Notes: generated by a model not told the origin, from the letters alone. A DNA stretch of 64,000 nt from Salinisphaera sp963835375 (GCA_963835375.1 CAWIGB010000038.1:372001-436000); one strand, 5' to 3'; counted from the stretch's first letter, positions 18,383 through 26,716 are shown. Program-made: numbers and translations.

Positions 18383-19360
18383 ATGAGGAGATCAAGTCGT
18401 CGCATCCTGGCCGGGATGCTCGCCGGACTGTTGGCCATGACGATGGGTATCGGGTCGGCCGCGGCCGCGTCGTTCGATCCGGGGCAGCATCGGATCGTGG
18501 TGATCACGCCATCGCACAGCAATCCGTTCTACAAGACCGAAGCCGATACGGCGGTCGCCCAGGCCCACAAGATGGGATACGAGACCCGCTCGCTGGTGCA
18601 CAAGGGCGATCCGGAAGTACAACTCAAGATGATCCAGAACGCGATTGCGGATAACGCCAGCGCCATCATCCTGGACAACGCCGGTTCGGATGCGTCGGTG
18701 GCCGCGGTCAAGCGGGCCCGCGATGCCGGGATTCCGGTGTTTCTGATCGACCGCGAGATCAACGCCAACGGTGTCGCCAATGCCCAAATCGTGTCCAACA
18801 ACTTCCAGTGCGCGAGTTCGGTGGCGCAGTATTTCGCCAAGACCACGGGCTACAAGGGCAAGTGGGTCGAGTTGCTCGGCAAGCCCTCGGACACCAATGC
18901 CCACGTACGTTCGCAGGGTTTTCACAGCGTCATGGACCAGATCCCGACGATGAAGATGGTGGCCCAGCAGTCCGCCGACTGGGATCAGACCAAGGGCTAC
19001 AACGTCATGCAGTCGATCATCCAAGCGCATTCGGATATTGCCGGCGTGCTGGCCGGTAACGACACGATGGCGCTCGGGGCGGCCGCGGCCCTGAAGAACG
19101 CCGGTATGACGAACGTGCCCGTGATGGGCATCGACGGCAATCCGGACGTCATTGATCAGATCGAAAACGGCGGCAACATCAAGGCGACCGCCCTGCAGCA
19201 AGCCGCCAAGATGGCACGGATGGCGGTCAAGCAGATCGATACGCTGCTGCGCCAGGGCAAGACCGGTCTGCCGGAGAAACAATCGGTCGATTGCGTGCTG
19301 ATCACCAAGAAGAACGCGAGCGACGTGCTGCCGGGCGGCTTTGGCATGAAGAAGCACTGA
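18383..19360 (+). CDS. Periplasmic sugar-binding protein of the ribose-binding class
   Basis: Substrate-binding protein of the importer. A signal peptide covers residues 1-28 (ends AAAA). The mature part follows the RbsB-type fold: VVITPSHSNPFYKTEADTA, IQNAIADNASAIILDNAGSD, LIDREINANG, GVLAGNDTMALGAAAAL and PVMGIDGNPDVIDQI. It has 325 residues, is intact, and has an AGAGGAG binding site. It is the last gene of the four-gene operon. Binding proteins of this class include known D-apiose binders, but specificity cannot be read from the sequence here. Confidence 0.88.
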   Translation: MRRSSRRILAGMLAGLLAMTMGIGSAAAASFDPGQHRIVVITPSHSNPFYKTEADTAVAQAHKMGYETRSLVHKGDPEVQLKMIQNAIADNASAIILDNAGSDASVAAVKRARDAGIPVFLIDREINANGVANAQIVSNNFQCASSVAQYFAKTTGYKGKWVELLGKPSDTNAHVRSQGFHSVMDQIPTMKMVAQQSADWDQTKGYNVMQSIIQAHSDIAGVLAGNDTMALGAAAALKNAGMTNVPVMGIDGNPDVIDQIENGGNIKATALQQAAKMARMAVKQIDTLLRQGKTGLPEKQSVDCVLITKKNASDVLPGGFGMKKH

Positions 19361-19418
19361 GGAGGTAAAGGACGCGGCGCCCGTTCGCTGGCGCGTACGG
19401 CCTCGTTCCGCATCATGA

Positions 19419-19451
19419 GGCGCCGGCCGATCATGTAGACTGGCCGGCGCC
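19419..19451. repeat. Perfect 10-bp inverted repeat between binding-protein gene and regulator
   Basis: GGCGCCGGCC (19419-19428) and its complement at 19442-19451 with a 13-nt loop. It is a very stable hairpin without a T run. It could reduce read-through or protect the abundant binding-protein message, or be an operator near the regulator's start. Confidence 0.6.
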
Positions 19452-19474
19452 GCCGCATTGATAACACCACGACC

Positions 19475-20237
19475 ATGAACGACCCCGGAAATACTCCGAT
19501 TCGTCGTCGCAAACTATCCGACGAAGTGCTGGAACGCCTGCTGACGCGCATCCGCTCGGGTCATTTCAAGGCCGGCGATCAGCTGCCACCCGAGCGCGAA
19601 TTGATGCGCGAGTACGAAGTCGGCCGGCCGGCGGTGCGGGAGGCCATGCAACAGCTCGCCGCGATGGGCCTGATCGCGATCACGCACGGCGAACGCGCCC
19701 GCGTGACCGAGGTCACGGTGCATTCGATGATCAACCAGTTCGATCGCACCGCGCGCTTTCTGTTGTCCGATTCGGCCGACAATGTCGATCATCTCAAGGA
19801 AGCGCGCCTGTTTCTCGAGACGGGTCTGGTCCGCATGGCGGCCGAGAAAGCCACGGCCGAAGATATCGACTCGCTGGAGGCGATCATCGACGAAATGGTC
19901 GCCCAGGCCGGCACGCCCGGATTCATTGACGCCGACATGGCGTTTCACAACGCCATCGCCGAGATGTCGGACAACCCGATCTTCGCCGCAACAACGCGAG
20001 CGATGCTGCACTGGCTGAAGGATTACTACATCGGTCTCGTCAGTGCGAAGGGCGCCGAGGATGTATCAGTAAGCGAACATCGACAGCATCGCCGCGCGCC
20101 TGGCGGAGGGCGATGCCGATGGCGCCGCCGCCGCCATGCACGATCACCTCACGCGGGCCAGCGATCTGTATCGCGCGCGCATGGACGAAGGCGAGCGCAT
20201 GATTCGGCTGCCTGAGCCCATTCCTGACGTAAGCTAA
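19475..20237 (+). CDS. GntR/FadR-family (FCD) regulator, one apparent frameshift
   Basis: Transcription factor with an N-terminal winged helix (about residues 10-75: KLSDEVLERLLTRIRSG, GDQLPPERELMREYEVGRPAVREAMQQL) and a C-terminal FCD ligand-binding domain (HLKEARLFLETGLVRMAAEKA, DMAFHNAIAEMSDNPIF). The frame breaks near 20065-20085 and resumes at SIAARLAEGDADG, ending at the TAA at 20235-20237. The repaired length is about 253 residues. FCD proteins usually answer to sugar acids or other carboxylates. This one probably binds the shared 19-bp sites at 14881, 22398 and 24438, which is inference from position. Confidence 0.85.
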
Positions 20238-20272
20238 AAAAGCCCGGCAGGCGGAGACCGTGCCGGGCTTTT
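20236..20272. terminator. Terminator between the regulator and the apnO-like gene
   Basis: Stem AGCCCGGCA (20241-20249) with TGCCGGGCT (20261-20269), 11-nt loop, A run before and T run after. It can act in both directions and separates two convergent units. Confidence 0.85.
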
Positions 20273-20287
20273 CTGTCGTCTTGCGAA

Positions 20288-21154
20288 CTACTCGGCTTCG
20301 GGGCGGTTCACGCGGTCGATCTTGAGCATGCGGGCGATGACCTTGTCGAGCTCGCGCTGGTCGAAGATCTTCTGCCAGTCTGGTTTGATGATCGCGTCGC
20401 GGCCATAGGCCATGGCGACCATGCAGGCATCCGAGAACGGGTTGGTGCTCTTGAAAGCGACGGCCAGTGCGATCTGGATATGGCCGTAGAGCATGGCCTC
20501 GGCTGCGCGGCGGGGCATGCCGGTACGTTCCACCGTCTCGTCCAGCGCTTCCTTCATGAACGTGCCGAGCATGCAGGTCACGGTCTCGACTAGCGTCGGT
20601 TCCAGGTAGGCCAGCTGGGTGACGGTGACCCAATGCACGGTATCGACCGGGCCGTACATGATGCGAACCACGGGCTCCAGCGCGTCCTTGTCTGCATCAC
20701 TGCCGTCGTCGAACGCGGCGGCGACCGACTGCGTGGCCGCGGCGCCGCCGAAGGCGTCAGCGTATTCGGCATCGGTGCGACGCTCGAGAAACACCGATGG
20801 ATGACAGGGATGGGCCACGGCGTACTGGATATCGTCGCGCTGATGCAGCACGTTGGCATAGGCCGCGGCCGGATCGAGTGTGAGTAGCGTCGCGCCGATC
20901 CGCATGCGCGGCACCAGATCGCGGCTGACGTCCGCCAGGGCGATATCCGGCACCGCCAGAATCACCAGATCGCACGCAGCGATGACGTCGTGGATATCGC
21001 TGGGCTGACGGCCCTCGGCAGCCAGGCGTTCGCGCCCAGCCGGCGCGTTCTCACAGTAGTGCACCGTATAGTCGGAGCGCGCCAGGTTCGCGCCGATGCG
21101 CATGCCCATCTTGCCGCCGGCGCCGACCAGGGCGAGGGTTTGATAATCGGTCAT
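20288..21154 (-). CDS. apnO: Putative D-apionate oxidoisomerase (PGDH_C-type dehydrogenase)
   Basis: NAD-binding Rossmann enzyme: GAGGKMGMRIGANL near residue 9, then LVILAVPDIAL. It is followed by a helical C-terminal domain of the phosphogluconate-dehydrogenase-like PGDH_C type, with AHPCHPSVF near residue 103. ApnO of the D-apiose pathway belongs to this family and converts D-apionate to 3-oxo-isoapionate. The call rests on family features plus an OiaC-like neighbour and ApnL-like and ApsD-like genes nearby. It has 288 residues and is intact. The ATG at 21154 overlaps the upstream stop (ATGA); a longer open frame upstream lies inside that gene. Another sugar-acid substrate is possible. Confidence 0.72.
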   Translation of the reverse strand: MTDYQTLALVGAGGKMGMRIGANLARSDYTVHYCENAPAGRERLAAEGRQPSDIHDVIAACDLVILAVPDIALADVSRDLVPRMRIGATLLTLDPAAAYANVLHQRDDIQYAVAHPCHPSVFLERRTDAEYADAFGGAAATQSVAAAFDDGSDADKDALEPVVRIMYGPVDTVHWVTVTQLAYLEPTLVETVTCMLGTFMKEALDETVERTGMPRRAAEAMLYGHIQIALAVAFKSTNPFSDACMVAMAYGRDAIIKPDWQKIFDQRELDKVIARMLKIDRVNRPEAE

Positions 21155-21951
21155 GATTGAAGACTCCTGAGAATATCCATGCTGTGCCGGGTCCAGGCCG
21201 CCTCGACGGCGGCCGTGGTCCCGGTGTTGTCCTGCCAGTCGAGCCAGTGTTCGACGATGCAACTGATATGGCGTTCGCCTGGCGCCACGCGGGCGAGCAT
21301 GTCGTCCAGATCGAGCAGCCCCTCGCCGAGCGGACAGCCGAGAAGGCGAAAGCCCACCCAACCGTCGGCCCGCGTGAACTTGAAGTCCTTGATATGGAGG
21401 TTCTTGACGTAGGGCGCCGTGCGTTCGATGACCGAGGTGGGCATTTCGAGCGCGGCCACACAATTGCCGGGGTCGAGGCAGATGCCCACGTAGGGGCTAT
21501 CGAGCGCGGCGACGGTCGCCACCAGCGTATCCACAGGGACCTGTTCGTAGGTTTCCAGCGCCAGGGTCACGTCCTGGCGTTCGAGCCGGGGAATGAAGGC
21601 GCGCAGCCAGGCTTCGGCCTGATCCGGAGAGGGTCGGGTTTCGGCGTCGTTGAACATGGAACGCAGCACGCGCACATCCAGTCGCGCCGCAATATCCAGA
21701 TAACGCGCGAGTTTGGTCGGCCCGATGCCGCGCGTGCCAAGTTCCAGCGTCAGATTGCGCTGCGCGGCGTGGTCCGCGAGATTGTCGAGTTCTGTGTCGG
21801 AGTACGCCGCGATGGCAGGGTAGTCGCAGATCTGGAACACGCCGCCGCCGAGGGCGACGGTTTCATCCATCATGTCGACCAGCGTCATGGGCGATGCCAT
21901 GCGTTGTGATCCGCGCCAGATGAAGGCGTAGGTGCTCAGTCCGATATCCAT
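21151..21951 (-). CDS. oiaC: Putative 3-oxo-isoapionate decarboxylase (TIM-barrel)
   Basis: Xylose-isomerase-like TIM barrel of the sugar phosphate isomerase/epimerase superfamily (266 residues). Visible features: LSTYAFIWRGS at the N-terminus, GGGVFQICDYPA, LALETYEQVP with a metal-ligand Glu, GICLDPGNCVAA, KNLHIKDFKF. OiaC, which releases CO2 from 3-oxo-isoapionate to give L-erythrulose, is of this fold and is encoded beside apnO. Superfamily membership alone would not fix the function. The ATG at 21951 is chosen for its GAGCTG site and family-like start. It is coupled to the apnO-like gene by a 4-bp overlap. Confidence 0.68.
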   Translation of the reverse strand: MDIGLSTYAFIWRGSQRMASPMTLVDMMDETVALGGGVFQICDYPAIAAYSDTELDNLADHAAQRNLTLELGTRGIGPTKLARYLDIAARLDVRVLRSMFNDAETRPSPDQAEAWLRAFIPRLERQDVTLALETYEQVPVDTLVATVAALDSPYVGICLDPGNCVAALEMPTSVIERTAPYVKNLHIKDFKFTRADGWVGFRLLGCPLGEGLLDLDDMLARVAPGERHISCIVEHWLDWQDNTGTTAAVEAAWTRHSMDILRSLQS

Positions 21952-21970
21952 GGCAGCTCGTTGCGAATGA

Positions 21971-22352
21971 TCAGTTGGCACGCGCGGAGGCAGTGGGCGC
22001 GGCATGCGTTGTTTTGGCCTCGGGCGGGGGCACGCAGAACATCAGGCGCGCTGGTCCCGGCATATGGGAGCCCGCCGCGAGCAGCGGTGCAACGCAGCCG
22101 ACCACTCACGTAGCCCGAAGAAAAGCTGCCGATATTGTCCAGTGTGTTGACGATAGTCAGCCCCACCGCGGTGGCCGAGCCCGAAAGATCCTGTGTCGGC
22201 AAGGTCCGGAAATTTGGCGTGGCTGCGAAGGAAGTCGCGAAACGGTCACGCGGATTCACGAAGCCTGCCCATGCCGTGAACGGCATCAGTAGCCGGGCGA
22301 CCTTTTGGATGGTGCGCTGTTCCAGTGTCCTGGCGTCGGTCGTGTCGGCCAT
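21971..22352 (-). pseudogene. Internally deleted MFS transporter remnant
   Basis: The N-terminus reads as the cytoplasmic start of an anion:cation symporter-type MFS protein (QRTIQKVARLLMPFTAW...NPRDRFATSFAA). After about 50 residues it jumps to a segment typical of the last helices, LSGSATAVGLTIVNTLDNIGSF. About 300 residues of a 430-residue transporter are missing. The last part is in a second frame (LLAAGSHMPGPARLMFCV, stop at 21971-21973), so there is also a frameshift. It sits first in the unit with the oiaC-like and apnO-like genes, just downstream of site 2. It was probably the sugar or sugar-acid permease of the pathway, now replaced by the ABC importer. An assembly deletion cannot be excluded. 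Confidence 0.7.
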
Positions 22353-22397
22353 GGCTTATCGACTCGGGCTACCCGGCCACAAGGGCCGTGAGTTATT

Positions 22398-22416
22398 TTG
22401 GTATGATGAGTATACC
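22398..22416 (-). promoter_or_regulatory. Operator/promoter site 2 of the putative apiose regulon
   Basis: TTGGTATGATGAGTATACC on the plus strand, the most symmetric of the three sites (GGTAT, 7 nt, ATACC). Read on the minus strand it gives an extended -10 (TG-G-TATACT) facing the MFS remnant and the oiaC-like/apnO-like genes. Confidence 0.6.
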
Positions 22417-22437
22417 ATAAAGATGGAGCAATTCGGC

Positions 22438-24370
22438 TTAAGTCGAATGCACGAGCGGTTCGGCGAGGGCGATCTCCAGGCGAGCGGTGGCATACGGGGC
22501 AAGTGTCAGCGGCGACTCGTTCCAGGACGAGAGTCGATCGAGCCGCCAGTCGCGCAGCGCCGACGCGCTCGAATCGGCATGCTCGTCCAGTACGGCGGCA
22601 CAGCGCGTGCCGGCGACGGTGACCGCGCACGGTTCGTCGGTGACGTTGGCCAGCCAGAATTCGCCGCGCTCGTCGTCGGTTTGCCAACCGAGGGCCGCCA
22701 AGCCCTTCACGGGTTCGGTCACGCCGATCGCAGGCCGGCCGGCGCCGGCATTCAGGCCGCGCAGGGCATCGAAAATGGGGTAGCGCGCTGTCGGTCCCGC
22801 GATTGGAAACGGATGGCCGATCGACGACAACGTGAGCGCGTCGACACGCCCGATCGACTTGCCTAGATACCCGAGTGACCAGGCAGCTGCGAACAGGGCG
22901 TGTTGTCGCGGGTCGTTGTCACTGAGCGTGACGCGTTCGCGGTTCGCGTTCGGGGTGAGCGACATGGCCGTAAGGGTTCGTCCAGGCGCCGACCGCGCTG
23001 GTCGTCATCCGGTAGGGCCGGCCCGGCGCGATCGCGCGCGCCGATTCGAAGATGAAGGGCAGGCTTTCCAGCGTTTCCATCACCGACACGTCGTCAGCCG
23101 CATGCACGATCGGCGAGGTCGCATGGGTCAGAAAATCGATCGTCGACGGGTTCGGTCGACAACGATTGAGCTCGGTGAAATAAGTGGGAAAGCCGCCGCC
23201 GATCAGAAGGTTTGGCCAGTATTGCCGGGCTTGTTTGATCAGTTGGGCCGGCGTGGTCGTGCTCGGCCATTCGCCATCCGGCTGATAGCTGTTGAGATAC
23301 GCCGCCGGTGTGAGCAATGCGCCCGAAATGCCCTTGGCTTCGGTCCGCAGTATCTCGGCCAGTCGTGCGAGCCCGAGCTTCGGCGCATCGTCGTCGCAGA
23401 TCAGATACAACCACAATGGGGACTCACGCGGCCGGAGGAGCGCGAGCAAGCGCGCGAGCGTGTCGAGTTCATCGTCAATCCGAATATCGACGAGTAGATC
23501 GACATGGCCCGGTCCGAGCGCATCGAGTTGGGCTGCGAGCGTGTCGTTACCTGGGGCATGTGCGGCCCATAGCCCGACGCCGAGATTCGGCACATGGGTT
23601 TCGAGCAAGCGCGGCGTGATGGCGATATGCTTCATTGCAGTGCTCTCTCTGCGTTAGGCCATTGCAGTCGCACCCGCTGTGAGACTGTTTCGCCGGCTTC
23701 GATGCGGTACGGCGAGGGCAGGGCAAGCGGGCGGTTGTAGATCTTGAACGACGCATCCGACCAGTTGCGCTGGTCCTCCATCTCGAATACGTCTCCTTCG
23801 AAGTACAGGTCGATGGTCCGCTGCCGCGTCGGCGCAAACGAAAGCCCCCGGATATCGAAAAATGGTTGGCCCGGGCTGATATGGCGTGGGAAATAGCCCG
23901 TCTCGTCATGCCCGTCGGAATGCGTCGACCTCGACCGCATTGCCGACCACGCCGACCAGCGGCAGCAGCACGCTCAGGCCACTGCGACAGGTCACGAAGC
24001 GTTCGCAGGCGGTCATGGATAGGCGTACGTCCAGCCCTGCTTCGTCGATTCGGGTATGCAGTTCGAGCGAGAGCGGCGATTCATCGGGGCCATCGCTGTC
24101 AGGCGAGACCCGAGCGCGGTAGATGAACTCGATCGCGTCGCCGCTCGGATGCGTTGCATCCATTTCGGCGAGGAGCGCATACGTACCCCAGTTGTCATCG
24201 CGAATCACGGCGCCGATGCCGCGCAGCACTTCGACGCCGTCGACCGAAAGATGGCGAATGGCGCCGCTCTGCCACGTGAAGCGTACGGGACCCGCCACAT
24301 GGTGCGCGCGCGCGGGTTCGAGGTTCGGCGTGCCGACACGCCGAACCCGCGCGCCTTCGGAAACAGACAT
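22438..24370 (-). CDS. apnL: Putative D-apionate lactonase, with two or three apparent frameshifts
   Basis: Four consecutive frames join to one 643-residue protein with the three-domain plan of ApnL: an N-terminal beta domain (24370-23632), a middle TIM-like domain (23635 to about 22967; GGGFPTYFTELNR, THATSPIVHAADDVSVMETL, AVGAWTNPYG) and a C-terminal beta domain (about 22965-22438; GLAALGWQTDDERGEFWLANVTDE). Breaks: an extra base near 23921 (GNAVEV to HSDGHDETGYF), a 4-bp ATGA step at 23632-23635, and an extra base near 22966 (NPYG to MSLTPNANRER). ApnL hydrolyses D-apionolactone to D-apionate. The start is the ATG at 24370. The ATGA step could be a true gene boundary, but the single-chain reading fits the family length. 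Confidence 0.72.
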
Positions 24371-24437
24371 GAAGGGCTCCGGCTGATTGATCGTGAAACT
24401 CACGATACGGGCTGCGATGCGTGTCGGCACTGCTTCA

Positions 24438-24456
24438 TTGGTATGATGACATAATC
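24438..24456 (+). promoter_or_regulatory. Operator/promoter site 3 of the putative apiose regulon
   Basis: TTGGTATGATGACATAATC in the intergenic region between divergent apnL-like and apsD-like genes. It contains an extended -10 (TG-G-TATGAT, hexamer 24442-24447) facing apsD. One bound dimer could control both genes. Confidence 0.65.
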
Positions 24457-24509
24457 TCTTCGCGATGACGTATATTCGCTCCACCGATCATCGGCCGCCG
24501 GACATTGCC

Positions 24510-25571
24510 ATGAATGACGCTCAATATTCGAACGACACGACGGTGCTGCGAGGCGCACTGGTTGGCTGCGGTTTCTTCGCGGCCAATCAGATGCGGGCCT
24601 GGCAGGACCTTCCCGGGGCCGAGATTGTCGCCCTGTGCGATCGCGACGCCGGACGGCTGTCGGCTTTCGGCGACACCTTCGGCATCGAGCATCGCTTCGA
24701 CGATATCGAAACGCTGCTGACACAAATGGCGGTGGATTTCGTCGATATCGCCGCGCCCACGCCCGCCCATGAGATGTTGGTGACCGCCGCCGCGCGCTAC
24801 GGCGCCGACGTCATCTGTCAGAAGCCGTTCGCCGGATCGCTGGAAACCGCCCGCCGACTGATCGAAACCTGCCGCGAGCGCGGTGTCTCGCTGACCGTGC
24901 ACGAGAACTTTCGCTGGCAGCACGCGGTGCGCCGGGTGGCCGAGCTGATCGCCCAGGGGCGCATTGGCCGGCCGTTCTTCGGCCGCATCAGTTATCGTAG
25001 CGGATTCGACGTATTCGCCAACCAGCCCTATCTGGCCGACTTACCGCGTTTCATCATCCAGGATCTCGGCATTCACACGCTCGACATGGCGCGAGCCTTG
25101 TTCGGAGATGTCGAGCGCCTGTCCTGTGAAACCGGACGCGTGAATCTGAAAATCCGGGGCGAAGACACCGCGACAATGATGCTGCGACACGAGTGCGGCT
25201 GTGTGTCGGTGGTCGATTGCAGCTACGCCACCACACTCGCCAACGATCCCTTCCCGCAGAGCCTGATCGAAGTCGATGGCGATCGCGGTTCGCTGCGCTT
25301 ATCCGCCAACTTTCGACTCACAATCCATGCGCCCGACGGCGGCGCGACGATCGAGGACGTAACGCCCCACTGGCCGAGCTGGAGCGAAGCGCCATGGCGC
25401 GTCATTCAGCAGAGCGTGCTCGCCCTACAGGAAGATTGGATCGACCGGTGCCGTAGTGGCGGCGAGGCGCCAACCTGCGGGCGCGACAATTTCAATACCT
25501 TGGCGCTGGTTGATGCGGCCTATCGGTCGGCGGACGAAGAGGCGGTAGTCGTACCGGCGCGTTGGCAATGA
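24510..25571 (+). CDS. apsD: Putative D-apiose dehydrogenase (Gfo/Idh/MocA family)
   Basis: NAD(P)-dependent sugar dehydrogenase. The Rossmann motif GALVGCGFFAANQ is near residue 13, the catalytic-lysine segment CQKPFAGSLE near residue 105 (EKP in most relatives), then HENFRWQ and QDLGIHTLDMARALFG with the substrate-domain His. ApsD of this family oxidises D-apiose to D-apionolactone, the substrate of the neighbouring ApnL. I chose the ATG at 24510 (353 residues). An ATG at 24465 is also in frame but lies only about 10 nt after the predicted transcription start in site 3. Family is certain; substrate is from context. Confidence 0.74.
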   Translation: MNDAQYSNDTTVLRGALVGCGFFAANQMRAWQDLPGAEIVALCDRDAGRLSAFGDTFGIEHRFDDIETLLTQMAVDFVDIAAPTPAHEMLVTAAARYGADVICQKPFAGSLETARRLIETCRERGVSLTVHENFRWQHAVRRVAELIAQGRIGRPFFGRISYRSGFDVFANQPYLADLPRFIIQDLGIHTLDMARALFGDVERLSCETGRVNLKIRGEDTATMMLRHECGCVSVVDCSYATTLANDPFPQSLIEVDGDRGSLRLSANFRLTIHAPDGGATIEDVTPHWPSWSEAPWRVIQQSVLALQEDWIDRCRSGGEAPTCGRDNFNTLALVDAAYRSADEEAVVVPARWQ

Positions 25572-25620
25572 GGCGTTGAACGGATGGCTGCCAGAGTCGA
25601 CCGGCGAGCGCTGCGCAAGC

Positions 25621-25656
25621 GAAAAGCTCCTGAGTCATGGACTCGAGGGCTTTTCT
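25621..25656 (+). terminator. Terminator after the apsD-like gene
   Basis: Outer arms GAAAAGC (25621-25627) and GCTTTTC with an inner GAGTC-ATG-GACTC hairpin, ending in a short T run. It lies 50 nt past the apsD stop. Confidence 0.7.
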
Positions 25657-26023
25657 ATGGCGCGGGGAAGACGAGACGTCCACGCGACCTCGGGCCACAT
25701 ATAAGTGCGGCGATCTGACCTATTTCGATAGGTCGTTCCCTGCCTGCGACAACTACTTCAAGCGCGTGAGCAACGCCGCACTGCGCGACCCACGGCGGCA
25801 GAAGTTCGCCACCGGTAGTCTGTGGGAGCTCACTCAGCAGTTCTTCGGTAGCTATGCCGACATCAGTGCATTGCTTATTGAACGAGATCGCCCTGCTGCG
25901 GCGGCCGACGGCCAGTGCCGGCGGCTATGGCACGCGCAAAGATGGTGCGGCATTGGACGTAGAGGCTGCGACGAGCATCCGCGACAATCATGATCGGGCC
26001 GTGCATCTATTGTATCGCCGAGT
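25657..26023. other. Stretch without a recognised gene
   Basis: A plus-strand open frame of 118 codons (25637-25993; includes SLWELTQQFFGSYADISALL) has no family I recognise and no ribosome binding site, and overlaps the terminator. A second frame looks equally protein-like after about 25870, so it may be a decayed gene with a frameshift. No function is proposed. Confidence 0.35.
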
Positions 26024-26200
26024 TCACACGAACAGTAGCGCCCAGGCGACCGTGAACAGATCGCGGTGATCTTGGCGCGCGGCGCCATTGAAGATCCCGA
26101 TGAACGTCAACGCGACAAATACCCCGATATAGGCCATCGCTCCGAACTCGAGCCGGTGGCCGCTGAGCCAGCGCTGGGCGGCGTTGACCGCATGAAGCAT
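26024..26200 (-). CDS. Small putative membrane protein
   Basis: 58 residues starting MLHAVNAAQRWLSG. There is one clear hydrophobic segment (AMAYIGVFVALTFIGIF, about residues 22-38), a charged loop (ARQDHRD) and a hydrophobic end (LFTVAWALLFV), suggesting two membrane passes. An AGGA site lies 8 nt upstream of the ATG. The family is not recognised. It lies on the same strand as, and downstream of, the lipoprotein gene. Confidence 0.4.
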   Translation of the reverse strand: MLHAVNAAQRWLSGHRLEFGAMAYIGVFVALTFIGIFNGAARQDHRDLFTVAWALLFV

Positions 26201-26257
26201 GGGCAACGTCCTAGATTTGGTCAGGAGCGCTTGGCCAGCCGGACCGCATCCGCTCTG

Positions 26258-26461
26258 CTATGCGCCCAGCCTTGACGATTCATACAGCGTAGGAACATCC
26301 TGCGTTTGTCGGCCTTCGTGGTGGCGCGACACTTTGCTACTGTCGTACGCGATGCGCCGCTCGGCCTGATCCCTGGATTTGAACTTGGCGTTATACCAAG
26401 AGCCTGAATTGCAGCCGGCGAGCATCAGCCCGATGAGCGCCGCGATCAATATCCCCCGCAT
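26258..26461 (-). CDS. Small lipoprotein
   Basis: 67 residues: a signal peptide MRGILIAALIGLML followed by the lipobox LAGC (lipidated Cys near residue 17) and a short, charged, hydrophilic tail (KFKSRDQAERRIAYDSSK). A run of seven G lies 3 nt upstream of the ATG at 26461 as a binding site; the frame is open further but lacks signal-peptide character there. Processed by LspA and probably anchored in the outer membrane (serine after Cys+1 Asn, no Asp+2). Function unknown. Confidence 0.65.
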   Translation of the reverse strand: MRGILIAALIGLMLAGCNSGSWYNAKFKSRDQAERRIAYDSSKVSRHHEGRQTQDVPTLYESSRLGA

Positions 26462-26600
26462 GTCCCCCCCGCATTTGAGTCTAGTCTCAGCATGCGGCAT
26501 GCAGGGTTGCAATAGCGACCAATTTTAGGAAAGGCATCATCACCACGGTTGGAATGGCGCCCGTCAGAAATCGCTAGGGCGTCATATTCACGTCACATAT

Positions 26601-26627
26601 AAAAAAGCCCCTGTAAAAAACAGGGGC
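26601..26627 (-). terminator. Terminator for the tRNA-Thr transcript
   Basis: Read on the minus strand: GCCCCTG, 7-nt loop, CAGGGGC, then six T. It lies 14 nt past the tRNA 3' end. Confidence 0.85.
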
Positions 26628-26640
26628 CTCGATCGGAATA

Positions 26641-26716
26641 TGGTGCCGGGAAGAGGAATCGAACCTCCGACCTACTAATTACGAATCAGTTGCTCTACCG
26701 ACTGAGCTACCCCGGC
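26641..26716 (-). tRNA. tRNA-Thr (anticodon CGT)
   Basis: 76-nt cloverleaf on the minus strand with CCA encoded. The acceptor stem GCCGGGG pairs with TCCCGGC (last pair G-T). The D arm is GCTC/GAGC, the anticodon arm ACTGA-TTCGTAA-TTAGT with anticodon CGT, and the T arm GGAGG-TTCGATT-CCTCT. It reads ACG threonine codons. Confidence 0.93.
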
